This document shows, piece by piece, positions 1 through 10,390 of a stretch of 64,000 bases of DNA. A program made the position numbers and the translations under genes. How positions within the stretch are numbered: the stretch's first letter is position 1; each line of letters opens with the position of its first letter. The DNA comes from Hermatobates lingyangjiaoensis. Lineage: Eukaryota > Arthropoda > Insecta > Hemiptera > Hermatobatidae. The stretch covers positions 124,001 through 188,000 of the forward strand of contig JAPFBL010000321.1 in assembly GCA_026182355.1 (NCBI GenBank), written 5' to 3'. The notes under the pieces are model-generated. The model saw only the letters and a program-made list of their open reading frames with translations, searched no databases and was not told the origin of the DNA.

Positions 1-360
1 AAATTTGCCATTATAAGGTGACAATATAAGCCTCATTAAGGCAAAATATAAAATAAAATTTCATAGAAAAGTTGCCAAAATATAAAATAAAATTTCATAG
101 AAAAGTTGCGTTTTTTTTTCAGAGAAAACATTGGTAGTCGGAATTTGTCTCATCTTCTAACTCTTAAAGGAGAACATGATTGAAAGATACCAAGATCTTT
201 CTAAAGATGGAAATCCTGGATTGGGTGCTAAATGCTTTTACTTGTGTTATTTAACAAATAACACAAATCATAAGATCAAAGAGTTTTAAATTATCTGCCA
301 CTGATGAATTTCAGGTCAATGATAGATTTAAACCGACATTTCGTAACTGCAACAGCTGTA

Positions 361-377
361 CCCCCCCCCCCCCCCCC
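361..377. repeat. poly-C homopolymer tract
   Basis: Seventeen consecutive C residues are visible. Such a tract is prone to length error in sequencing and to slippage. Confidence 0.95.
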
Positions 378-444
378 AAACTGAAGATTATTGCAGCATC
401 AGCAGACCACCCTGGGCTTCACCCGGATAAAAAAAATCATTATT

Positions 445-840
445 GTTTAACAACATTTTTTTGCTTAAAATACTACTATATGTATGTGTTTCCTTATTTC
501 TATATTGTACAATCTCTGCACTAAATTCAAAGTGAATACAAATATGCTACAGTTTAAATGTCCAAAAATATAATTCACTCTAAGATAAAAGGTTACACCA
601 TCCATGAATATCTGAGTACACGCACCAAAGAAAGAATAATTTTTAACAATTACTATTAATTAACTGAAGTTTAAATTAAAGTTATAAAAATTAAGTTTAA
701 ATGACAAAACATCAGGAAAAATTATTCATAAGAACACTAGCGTCAGCTACAAGTACGTGAAAAAATATAAACAAATGGGAAACGACAATTTTACACCTTT
801 ACAGGTTTTGGGATTTTGAATGACGCCATAGGGTAAAAAA
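445..840. repeat. dispersed repeat, copy 1
   Basis: This segment recurs at about 2711-2998 in the same orientation. The second copy lacks about 110 bp of the middle (roughly 570-675 here). Both copies end in the same 'gacgccatagggtaaaaaa' stretch. The right arm of the large inverted repeat lacks it, so the second copy is an insertion. Family not recognised. Confidence 0.7.
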
Positions 841-2710
841 AAGTATTTCAAATAAAAGTTGTACAAAATGAAATTTGTAATTAGCACTGTGATTTCACAT
901 TTTCTTTAAACCCATTTCTTTTGTAATTATTTCTGAAAAACATTTTTTTATAAAATTTATTTATTTGTTATTCAATTTATATCTTTGACAGTATCTAAAA
1001 CGTCGACAATATAAAGTTTACCAATAAGTTATGGAGGGGCAGTTGCTTTATTGTTTTTCCTTTACAAAGACATTAGATTAAACACTAGAATATTCAAGAA
1101 GCAAAGTGCTAGAATATTACTAGCATAACCATGTAAATATTACTTATAAAGTCACAAACAAGTAAGTATCTCTATTCCTGCCAGAAGCAAGTGCACTCGG
1201 TAGGTTCACTCCAACAATGTCACATCAGCTACAAAGTAATTAACGTATATATCTCGTTTATTACTAGCTTACATGCTGGAGAGCTGGAAGTTATTAAAAT
1301 AATGTCAAACATGGGAATCGTTTTACAAAAAAAAAAACCTACAACTGCAACCTAACCTAACCTAGGCAAAATTTAGGACTCCCAATGTAATATTAATCTT
1401 CAATGTGTGGTATCATAAAGGCCTCAGTGTTCAGCGCCACTGCAACCTACAGTGTTGCCCACTACTACGAGTCCTACGTTTGTAACTAGATTAGTCGACA
1501 TCATTTATTAATGTGATTTTGAGAAAGTGGTTATTTCAGTCTATACATAATGGAGTCATCACCTCAAATGTAGCTCTTCATAATTTGAATAAACATTAAT
1601 CCCGTTTATTTCGTTAACAGGCTGAGAAGATGCCCGACTATGAAACTTGGTTACAACAAATCAGATCCAACTTTCAGTGAAGAATCCTAAAGCATCGAAA
1701 CAGACTTAGGAAACAGTTTTATCATCACAGAAAACAAGATATGTCTTGAAGAAAAAGTTGTAAATAAATTAAATTAATGAACTTATTGATGAATTATTAA
1801 CCAATTCGGATCTGTGTGAATTCTTTGTTTTACTGTCAGATGCATCTATATTATATTATTCGTAATGGTAGTTTTTTCATTAAAGTGACACATATCTGTC
1901 AGCAGTATAATCTTCTTAAGTATACTGTTTAAAGGATAAATCTACTCTTAATATTGTATAGTAGTATAGTCAGTTATGTGGTTGTAATGTGGAAGTTTTT
2001 AGAGAAAGGAGGCCAAATCAACTATTGCTAGTTTAACTGAAACTAGACAATTGATTAGCAGTCCTTTCATTCATTAACAATAAAGACACTCACAGTACAC
2101 TGACAAGTGAAGACAAGTCAACTAACTGTTCAATCACAGGTCAACCAACCAACCAGACCTAAGAGCAAAGATTCAAATTTCACATGGTAAATTCACTAAT
2201 ATTGTAAGTTATTAAAAAGTTCTCCGCATAAACAAAGTTCTATTATCGTAAAACGCGTTTCAAACATGTATAGCTCATATTCAGGCTTATCTGCTTGTAA
2301 ACAAATAATTTCAACAGTGAAATCACATTTATACAAAACTGTATTATTACAAGCAGAAACGTTTAGAAGAAAACTGCGTGCTGATAAAAGCTTGTTTATA
2401 CGAGGTCTTTTCAGTTATCAACGACTACCATTTAGAAGAGACTTTCGTCACATTAGTCCTATAGATAACACTAACTACATATATATATACATATACTAAC
2501 TAAATACATATATATTTCAAAGTAACTAGGCGGTCTGTCGTCAAAACCCTACGAATTTGAAAACATTCCAACAACCAGCTAATATCACTGGTCAACACAT
2601 TTTTTGGAGCCTAAGGTTTCTAAGCTGATTTGGATTAATTTAGGGGTGCTGGTTTCGAAAATCATACTAATTTTTTCTCATCACGTTAATTTATTGAGAT
2701 TTTTGCTATT

Positions 2711-2998
2711 TAACAATTTTTTTTTTTTTTTGCTTAAAATACTACTATATATGTACGTGTTTCCTTATTTCTATATTGTACAATTTCTGCACTCAATTCA
2801 AAGTGAATACGAATATGCTAAAGTTTAAAATAAAGTTATAAAAATTAAGTTTAAATGAAAAAAAAACATCAGGAAAAACTATTCATAAGATCACCAGTGT
2901 TAGCTACAAGTAAGTGACAAAATATAAACAAATGGGAAACGACAATTTTACACCTTTACAGGTTTTCGGATTTTCAATGACGCCATAGGGTAAAAAAA
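2711..2998. repeat. dispersed repeat, copy 2 (insertion in the left arm)
   Basis: Internally deleted copy of the 445-840 repeat. The matching place in the right arm of the inverted repeat (near 7320-7350) has no such sequence and serves as an empty-site reference. Confidence 0.7.
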
Positions 2999-3115
2999 GG
3001 ATTAATTTTTTTTAATGTTAAAATTACGGGTATTATTAAATACACAATTACAACTGTAGGTTGTTATTGTGATCAATGTTACATGATTATGACATCACAA
3101 ACCTTAAAGCTTTTA

Positions 3116-3369
3116 TTGGGGAAAGTATTAAGACTCCACACAAAAAAGTTCATTATAAAAAACGAAACAACGCGTTTCGAACACTTGATGTTCTTCTTCA
3201 GGTTGCATCTGCTCTACTGGGGTAGTTATTCAGTGGGTGAGACCAAGCAAGGACATCAAGTATTTGAAACGCGTTGTTTCGTTTTTTATAATAAACTTTT
3301 TGTGTGGAGACTTAATATTTTCCCCAATATAAGTAAATACCACACTATAACAAACTGCACAGTTAAAAA
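3116..3369. mobile_element. 254-bp palindromic ribozyme-like (PLE-derived) cassette with target-site duplication
   Basis: The cassette is bounded by imperfect 13-14-bp direct repeats (3103-3115 and 3370-3383, differing by one base). The right arm of the large inverted repeat holds the same flanks joined with only one copy, so this is a dated insertion. Inside, the left half carries a hammerhead-like core on the minus strand (3175-3201). The right half carries a diverged plus-strand copy (about 3255-3280) followed by GTGTGGAGACTTA and a 'TAAATACCACACTATAACA' end. The same end sequence marks sister cassettes at 26.9, 45.5, 49.4, 54.9 and 55.3-56.4 kb. Confidence 0.75.
3175..3201 (-). ncRNA. hammerhead-like core, GAAACGCG family
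   Basis: On the minus strand: CTGAAGA (3201-3195), one extra base, a 5-bp stem (GAACA pairing with TGTTC), then GAAA followed by CGCG. A canonical hammerhead has no base between CTGANGA and stem II, so activity is uncertain. Hammerhead motifs are known from Penelope-like elements, which supports a fossil or variant ribozyme. Confidence 0.45.
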
Positions 3370-3799
3370 CTTAAAAGCTTTTACTTGCGTGGCGGATTTT
3401 TGGAGTAAAAATTAAGCACGGCTACATCCTCTCCAAAGCGAAGTTGCTTTAAACAAGCCAAATTGTTTTTTGCTATATTTGCGTGGAATACTTGTTGAAA
3501 TCCAAATATATTGCATACGTATTGCAATATTTTGGTGTGATTAATGAATATGTATCATAAAGTTAAACAAAAATGTTGTTTCTTTGATTTGCCTGTCTCT
3601 ATTTTAGCTATCACCTTCCTATAGAGGGGCGTATGGCTTAGCAGGAGAACTAGACATGATTGAGAACATGCGACAGAATTTCTGGCATCAGCGCCCTTAA
3701 GTTAGGTAAAAACTGTTAAAACATCTTAGGCACTATGATACAAAGTTTTTTTTTTGTTGACCAGTGTTATTTATATTAGATGAACTGAATTTTCCTCAC

Positions 3800-3962
3800 C
3801 AAATATTTATCATGAATAGAAACATCTCCTATCCAAGATCCCAGGTTAGGTCTTGCTAAACTCTCTTCCTCGCAAGGCGACACTTGGTGGACCACAGAGG
3901 GCTGTCTTATATCCCAGAGTTTCACCCAACCGTCTTCTGCACAGGAAGCTAATGTATCACCA
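3800..3962 (-). CDS. THOC6: THOC6 coding exon 4 (last one visible)
   Basis: The acceptor GCTAG precedes 3962 and the donor GTGAGG follows 3800. It has 163 nt. It encodes GDTLASCAEDGWVKLWDIR, a clear WD repeat, and then SWIGDVSIHDKYL. The intron before it (3963-5699) is AT-rich and shows nothing else recognisable. Confidence 0.85.
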
Positions 3963-6356
3963 CTAGCACAAAAATAAAAGTCAATATGTTATTTACCAAA
4001 GTCGCATAATTCAACAAATAAACTAAACCTTACAAATGTGACTGAACAGATATAGTTCCGTAAACATACAAGAAATATATATTAATCATATTACAAACGT
4101 ATTTGTGTATCCAGTCTTATCAAAATAAAAAGAAAAAAAATAATGAGCATAACATTAGAGATAATAGGAAAAAACAATAAATATTTATAATATACGTATC
4201 TAGGAAACCAATACATATTTCGTAAACCAATAGGCTTAATTCTAGATAATCAAATTGATATAAATTATTTAATAATAATTTTGACATTAATTTGTTTTAT
4301 TGAAAAAGTCACAAAAATAATACATTTATTAGAATTATAAAAAATAAGCATTTTCTTCTTATTAAATGTTATTTTAAACCCAATTATGCTATTTCTTTTT
4401 CTGATGCTCTTAAATATTTAACATTGCAAAAGATATTTGTATCTATAAGACAACTGGTAATACAGTGACTGTTATATTCTATACTTTAAGAGTTTGATAA
4501 GAAAGATAAATCACAACAATTATAATGAATACATCAAATTAGTAGAAAGCACGATAAATAAAAATATGAAACAATTTTAGAAGCTTACTACAAAGTTAAA
4601 GGATTATAGTAGTTTCCCTAGTATAATGTTTCTCGACGCTAAAATCTATGATAATTCCATAGGTATTCACTTTGTCGTCCATTTGCAAATTGTTTATATA
4701 CCTCATGTAATTTCATTAGTAAAAACCTTTATTTGTTTATGTCTAGCTTAATTTTACTATGTCCAGTAGAAGTTTTACGTAAAGTTTTCACTATCAAGGC
4801 AATTACTTCATCTTAATATGACGGTAATGCTTAAGTAGTGTTGAAATATGGTTTTTCAATTAACCAAGCCACTTTTTTTATTTTATTATTCTCTTGAGTC
4901 AGGTTTACTTCAAGACTGTGAAGTTAGCTAAGTATCAACAGTGTATAAGGCTGTAAAGCTGATATTACGAATTACCACCCGATTAATGTTATTTGTCCTA
5001 TAGCAAAACCGGGACTATAATCTATGATTTAAACTACTCAGATATTTCTACATTTATCTTATCTTCCAGCATCATGGTTTGTTAAAAAATGATCCGTTTC
5101 TATTAATCTGACGCTTTACAATATAAGCAATTTCTGATATTAAAACTGTTCTCTTGACACAGTACAACTAAATGTTCCAAAGTTTTTGACGCTGTAACTT
5201 TAAAAATGCTAACTATTAAAGTAATTTACTAATACTTTGTCACGATGGTTTGTCTGATATAAATTCCAATTAACAACTCATTCTATTAAATTTTAATGTT
5301 CCTAGGAGTTTACATCCTGGTCATCTCTCATTTCCACTTCTCATCGTCTTTTCTTATATTGTTATAAATATCACCTTTTTACTGGTTTTTTTTTAAGACC
5401 ACAATATTTTTTAAGCTCTATTTATTCGTCAGCTGTATAAGTTATTCCGTTTTTACCATATTTAAAACAAATGTACAAAGATAAACTATGGAAAATAGCC
5501 CCAAACAATAACACTGCATTATTTGAAAAAAAATAAATCAATTTACGAACAAATGTCTTTTGAAATTAACGAAAAGAAAATTCTAAGGATTTATGAGTCG
5601 ATTAAAAACTGCTAAATTTACACAACTTACGAACAATGCGTAAAACTAGAGGCGACAGTATTAAAAGAATTAATAAGAATGTTAAAAAACTGCACTTACT
5701 GATGACTAATACTATGGATGAAGCTAGAATGTCCTTCAAAGGTTCTAATTTCATGACCATCTTCTAAACTATACATATAAATTTTTGCATCACCACAGCC
5801 AGCAAACAAAAAACTAGAATCACCGGTATCACTGACAACTAAAGAATTAACATCTGGCTTGTCATAACAGTCCCTGAAAACAGAACAACATGGTTTATAA
5901 AATATGATCCATTCTTACAAAAGAAATAAATTATACTTACCCTTTACATGGCAGACTTATATTCCATGAAACTTCTAAATCCTTTTTTGGTAATGAAACC
6001 CAATCCCAAGCATATATTTTTCCAACTGTACCAGCTATAAGAGATCTCTTAGAAGCTGCAAGACTACAAACCTTTTCATTTTGAGATGTATTAATAATTT
6101 TTTTTGGCTTCTTTTCATTGGATAAATTTTCTCCCTCTGAAGAAAATATATCTCTCATTCTATAATACAACAATAAAAGTAAAATAAACGCATTTGAAGA
6201 AAAGAACTCAATCTTATGTAAATAAAGAAGTAAAAAGCTTTGATAAACTTACAAATACACGGCTATTTCTCCATAAATGTTGCCAGCAACAAAGAAATGT
6301 CGACATGGGGAGAAAACTTGGGAAAGTATAATTGTATACAATGATTTATCAACCAT
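3800..6356 (-). CDS. THOC6: THO complex subunit 6 (THOC6), 5' four coding exons
   Basis: THOC6 is a WD40 beta-propeller subunit of the nuclear THO/TREX complex, which couples transcription to mRNA packaging and export. Four minus-strand exons (6356-6253, 6159-5941, 5873-5700, 3962-3800) join in phase (2, 2, 2, 0) with GT/AG sites and give 220 codons. The start has the family's N-terminal pattern: SQVFSPCRHFFVAGN, then IYGEIAVY. Exon 2 holds LIAGTVGKIYAWDW. Exons 3-4 hold FAGCGDAKIYMY, a GH-x-SFIHSIS repeat and CAEDGWVKLWDIR. Human THOC6 has matching segments (AAGNNYGQIA, GGEDGAVRLWD, GRWIG). The last third of the protein is missing and should lie to the left, past the inverted-repeat arm or outside the window. 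Identification is from recalled family pattern, not from a search. Confidence 0.85.
5700..5873 (-). CDS. THOC6: THOC6 coding exon 3
   Basis: The acceptor TTTTCAG precedes 5873 and the donor GTAAGT follows 5700. It has 174 nt. It encodes NSLVVSDTGDSSFLFAGCGD and then a blade with IYMYSLEDG and FEGHSSFIHSI. Phase 2 to 2. Confidence 0.88.
5941..6159 (-). CDS. THOC6: THOC6 coding exon 2
   Basis: The acceptor TATAG precedes 6159 and the donor GTAAGT follows 5941. It has 219 nt. It encodes a lysine-rich linker (NEKKPKKIINTSQ) and a propeller blade, SLIAGTVGKIYAWDW. Phase 2 to 2. Confidence 0.85.
6253..6356 (-). CDS. THOC6: THOC6 coding exon 1
   Basis: ATG is at 6356-6354. The exon encodes MVDKSLYTIILSQVFSPC and onward to AVY. 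The donor GTAAGT follows 6253. It has 104 nt and ends in phase 2. Confidence 0.85.
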
Positions 6357-7019
6357 TTTTATAAAATCGTCAAATGATCATTTTAGAAGCGTCAACTAAA
6401 CTAGATAAGTAATATATGTTTGACTCCTGATAACTTAACCGGCATTTTACAGGTTAGCCACATAGTATAAGAAAATATTTCGAATACTCAACTGTCGAAC
6501 GAAATATTGAAACAGAGTAAACAGAAAATAAACCTAATTATTTGTTTAAAACAATTTGATTTAACAACTTTTGATCACCCATCCAATACTAACATATAAA
6601 ATATTTTTCATTATAAATGCTTATCCCTGTCAATTTTACATTCAATACGATAGCTTTAAGAATATGAAATAATATAAAAACATTCATTTCGAATGGTTAG
6701 TCTGCTATCAACTACATGTTATTTGAATTATTGCATCTTTATTTTCATGAAACTTTTTATAATTCAAAATGAACGTTCAAATTAATGAAAGATAATATTT
6801 TACTAACGTACTTAATTGAGAATATAGCAACAATAAAGTGTTTCCGTTTAAAGTGTAATGTTTGAAGGTCGTCTACAATTAAAAGAAAAATAATCATCTG
6901 TAACTTTATAATCTTTATCAGGTATTGTTATTCTGCTATGGTATATCCCTCTTTACAGGAAGGATTTACGTACAATAAAGAGAGGCAAATCGAAAAAAAA
7001 ATAATTTTATTTAACTTTA

Positions 7020-8633
7020 AGACATCTATTCATCAATTACATCAAAATATTGATGCAGTATACAAATATATATGCAATACATTTGAATTTCAACGTATAT
7101 TCCCCGCAAATATGGCTAACACATTTGGTTTGTTTAAAGCAACGTCGTCTAGGAGAAGATATAGCCATGCTTAATTTTTACTCTAGAAATCTGCAACTCT
7201 AGTAAAAGCTTTAAGGTTTGTTATGTCATAATCATTTAACATTGATCACAAAAATAACCTACAATTGTAATTATAACACTAGAATATATTTACGAATACC
7301 CCTAATTGGGAGATAAAAAAAAGATATTAAATAGCAAACATTTTAATAAATTGACCTGGTGAGAAAAAATAGTTTAATTTTCGAAATCAGCATCCCTAAA
7401 TTAATCTAAATCAGCTTAGGAAACCTTAGGTCCCAAAAAATGTGTTGGCTAGTGATAATGACTGGATGCTGGTTGTTTTCAAATTCCTAGGGTTTTGACG
7501 ATAGACCCCCTAGTTACTTTGAAATATATATGTATTTAGTTAGTATATATATGTTATCTATGTATGTATCTATGTATAGTGTTATATATGGAACTAATGT
7601 GACGAAAGTCTCTTCTAAATGGTACTCGTTGATAACTGAAAAGACCTCGTATAAACAAGCTTTTATCAACACGCAGTTTTCTTCTAAACGTTTCTCCTTG
7701 TAATAAGATAGTTTGTATAAATGTGATTTCACTGTTGAAATTATTTGTTTACAAGCAGATAAGCCTGAATAAAACGATAAAAGAACTTTGTTTATGCGGA
7801 GAACTTTTTAATAACTTTCAATATTAGTGAATTTACCATGTGAAATTTGAATCTTCGCTCTTAGGTCTGGTTGGTTGGTTGACCTGTGATTGAACAGTTA
7901 GTTCACTTGTCAGTGTACTGTGAGTGTCTATATTGTTAATGAATGAAAGGACTGTTAATCAATTGTCTAGTTTCGGTTAAACTAGCAATAGTTTAGTTGG
8001 ACTCCTTTCTCTAAAAACTTCTACATTACAACCACATAACTGACTATACTACTATACAATATTAAGAGTGGACTTATTCTTTAAACAGTATACTTCAAGA
8101 AGATTATACTGCTGACAGATATGTCACTTTAATGAAAAAACTACCATTACGAATAATATAATATAGATGCATCTGACAGTAAAACAAAGAATTCACACAG
8201 GTCCGAATCTGTTAATAATTCATCAATGAGTTCATTAATTTAATTTATTTACAACTTTTGCTTCAGGACATATCTTGTTTTCCGTGATGATAAAACTGTT
8301 TCCTAAGTCTGTTTAGATGCTTTAGGATTCTTCACTGAAAGTTGGATCTGATTTGCTGTAACCAAGTTTCATAGTCGGGCATCTTCTCAGCCTGTTAACG
8401 AAATAAACGGGATTAACGTTTGTTCAAATCATGAAGAGCAACATTTGAGGTGATGATGTCATTATGTATAGAATGAAATAACCACTTTCTCAAAATCACA
8501 TTAATAAATGATGTCGACTAATCTAGTTACAAACGTAGGACTCGTAGTAGTGGGCAACACTGTAGGTTGCAGTGGCGCTGAACACTGAGGCCTTTATGAT
8601 ACCACACATTGAAGATTAATACCATATTGAGAC
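7020..8633 (-). repeat. right arm of the large inverted repeat
   Basis: Reverse complement of 1386-3550, without the two insertions present in the left arm. The inner boundary is near 7020 and the outer one near 8633, at the sequence matching 1386-1400. It lies about 0.7 kb upstream of the THOC6 start codon. Short open frames in both arms (about 2266-2499 and 7514-7732) are the same sequence and have no recognisable product. Confidence 0.85.
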
Positions 8634-8639
8634 CAACGA

Positions 8640-9110
8640 CCAACGGATATAACCGTGCACTATAGTACACGTCGTAACAAGCCGTTCTAGACCAGAGGCC
8701 TTCTACTGCTTGATTACTGTACTACTATAACTTGGAATGTCAGTAATTCATGTCAGATATTAAGTTCTCTGTACAGTAATGATGTCTTATTCGCGGTCAT
8801 GTGGCCTTGTTAGTCATAGTTTTCAATGCTTTTAGTCATTAACTGGAAAATTAGTCAGATAGTCACCGGATGAAGTAATTATTCAGTGAGGTTGAAGAAG
8901 GTTGGTGGCAGGATTTAGAGTTTGTACAAGGAAGTTTGGATGAGTAGGTAGTTTGTAGTCTTCATTGGTAGTAAGTCAGGTGATGTAACTATCTATGGAT
9001 TCCATTTTCAAATCATGGTGAATATTAACATTATGGGAGTACCAAGGAGCCCTGGCTATAAGGCGGGCACACTTATTTTGAACAATCTGGATACACGCCT
9101 TGTTCGTTAA
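8640..9110. other. non-coding, no feature recognised
   Basis: Moderately AT-rich sequence between the inverted repeat and the SINE pair. No exon, RNA or repeat was recognised. Confidence 0.4.
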
Positions 9111-9116
9111 ACATAT

Positions 9117-9334
9117 TGGGAGTCTTAAATTTTGCCTAACTCAAGTGTGTTTAGAGTAGGGATCTTTAACAAGAACCTGATATTGTACAGGCTCGGTACC
9201 GACGGTTTAACGTCCTTCTCTGAGGGACAACGTGCTCCGATTTATTCACCTCCCACGTGAATAAATCGAGGGGCAAGTGGGGATAGAACCCCGTACCCAC
9301 CACTTCAGAGGTGAGTACTTTAAACACCTGGCTT
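9117..9334 (-). mobile_element. tRNA-derived SINE, copy 1
   Basis: Read on the minus strand, it begins with a tRNA-like head with a B-box-like GGGGTTCTATCCCC. It then has a 'CTCGATTTATTCACGTGGGAGG' type body and ends 'CACTTGAGTTAGGCAAAATT'. The same family is at 9335-9560, 26397-26685, 49944-50100 and 52046-52265. Confidence 0.75.
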
Positions 9335-9560
9335 TTTAAATTTTGCCTAAGTCAAGTGTATTTAGAGTAGGGATCTTTAACGAGTACCTGACATCGTACA
9401 GACTCAGGACTAACGGCTTAAAGTCCTCTCCGAGGGACGACATGCTCGGATTTATTCAATTATCGCGTAAATAAATCGAGGGCCAGGTGGGTATCGAACC
9501 CCGGACCTACCAGTTCAGAGACGAATACGTTAACCACTGAGATAATCTGGCTCTCTAGGT
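9335..9560 (-). mobile_element. tRNA-derived SINE, copy 2 (head-to-tail with copy 1)
   Basis: Same family and strand as 9117-9334. It carries the box-B-like GGGGTTCGATACCC on the minus strand. The two copies abut, so they are a tandem insertion or a local duplication. Confidence 0.75.
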
Positions 9561-9805
9561 AGGAGTCATTCGACCGGCTTCAAACGTTTTCAAACTTCAA
9601 GGGAAACTTTTGAGTTTGAGAAGATAGAAAATGCCCCAAAACTCCTACTTCTATACACTAGACATAACGATATCATTCACTAAGGAGATTTCAATTAACC
9701 TTTATGGTACTAACAATATACATATATTTAACTTTATAAAAGCTACATAAATAACAGAACATATGGCAAATAATTATAGTTCTTTTTATACAAAACAATG
9801 AGGAT

Positions 9806-10243
9806 GGGGTAGATGATTGATAAGGAGGAGCTAGATGATTGATAAAGAGAAGGTAAATGATTTATAAGAAGGTTGTAGATGATTGATAAGGAGGAGGTAG
9901 ATGATTGATAAGGAGGTTGTAGATGATTGATAAGGGAGAAGTAGATGATTGATAAAGAGAAGGTAAATGATTGATAAGGAGGTTGTAGATGATTGATAAG
10001 GAGGAGGTAGATGATTGATAAGGAGGCTGTAGATGATTGATAAGAAGAAAGTAGACAATTGATAAGGAGGAGGAAGATGATTGATAAGGAGAAAGTAGAT
10101 GATTGATAAGGAGGAGGTATATATTAATAAGGAGAAAATAGATGATTGATAAGGAGGAGGTATATATTAATAAGGAGGAGGTATATATAAATAAGGAGGA
10201 GGTAGTTGATTGATAAGGAGGAGGTAGATGATTGATAAGGAGT
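9806..10243. repeat. minisatellite, about 20 x 22 bp
   Basis: The unit is 'gattgataaggaggaggtag' plus two bases and varies between repeats (gaaggt, gttgta, gaaagt). Long open frames in two minus-strand phases (repeating LLINHLPPPYQSS) come from the repeat and are not genes. The array begins only about ten bases past the donor site of the minus-strand exon ending at 10253. Confidence 0.9.
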
Positions 10244-10252
10244 TGATTATAC

Positions 10253-10390
10253 CTTGAACTGAAGTAGGGCCGTGAGTGCTGCACTGTGCTCCACAGGATC
10301 GACTTCTCTTCGGTGCCGCTTGATCCTTGTTGCACCCATCATAGTCTGAATGATCACTGTTCTGTTACCGTTCAGCCCAAACACGAACAA
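10253..10390 (-). CDS. membrane-protein gene, downstream exon
   Basis: The acceptor GTTTCAG precedes 10390 and the donor GTATAA follows 10253. It has 138 nt, 46 codons, phase 0 to 0. It encodes LFVFGLNGNRTVIIQTMMG, then a basic stretch KRHRR and VEHSAALTALLQFK. Confidence 0.65.

Larger units (their letters stand above)
1..1380. other. AT-rich non-coding stretch
   Basis: I see no gene here. The stretch holds a poly-C run (361-377), one copy of a dispersed repeat (about 445-840) and, at its right edge, the tail of a SINE-like sequence (AAAATTTAGGACTCCCAATG type) preceded by three CCTAA units. The downstream exons of the minus-strand THOC6 gene would lie in this direction, but I could not find them. 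Confidence 0.5.
1386..3550 (+). repeat. left arm of a large inverted repeat
   Basis: From about 1386 this sequence is the reverse complement of 7020-8633. The match runs through 2660, is interrupted by a repeat insertion at about 2711-2998, resumes near 3000, is interrupted again by a 254-bp cassette (3116-3369), and resumes to about 3550. The arms are diverged by scattered substitutions, so the duplication is not very recent. The arms flank the THOC6 exons. Confidence 0.85.

Noticed and set aside
1352..1372. Arthropod-type telomeric repeat (CCTAA)n
   Set aside because: Only three units, inside a SINE-like tail; too short to mean a telomere or to fix the taxon.
9831..10335. Minus-strand frames of 75 and 157 codons rich in LLINHLPPPYQSS
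   Set aside because: Low-complexity translation of the 22-bp minisatellite, open in more than one phase.
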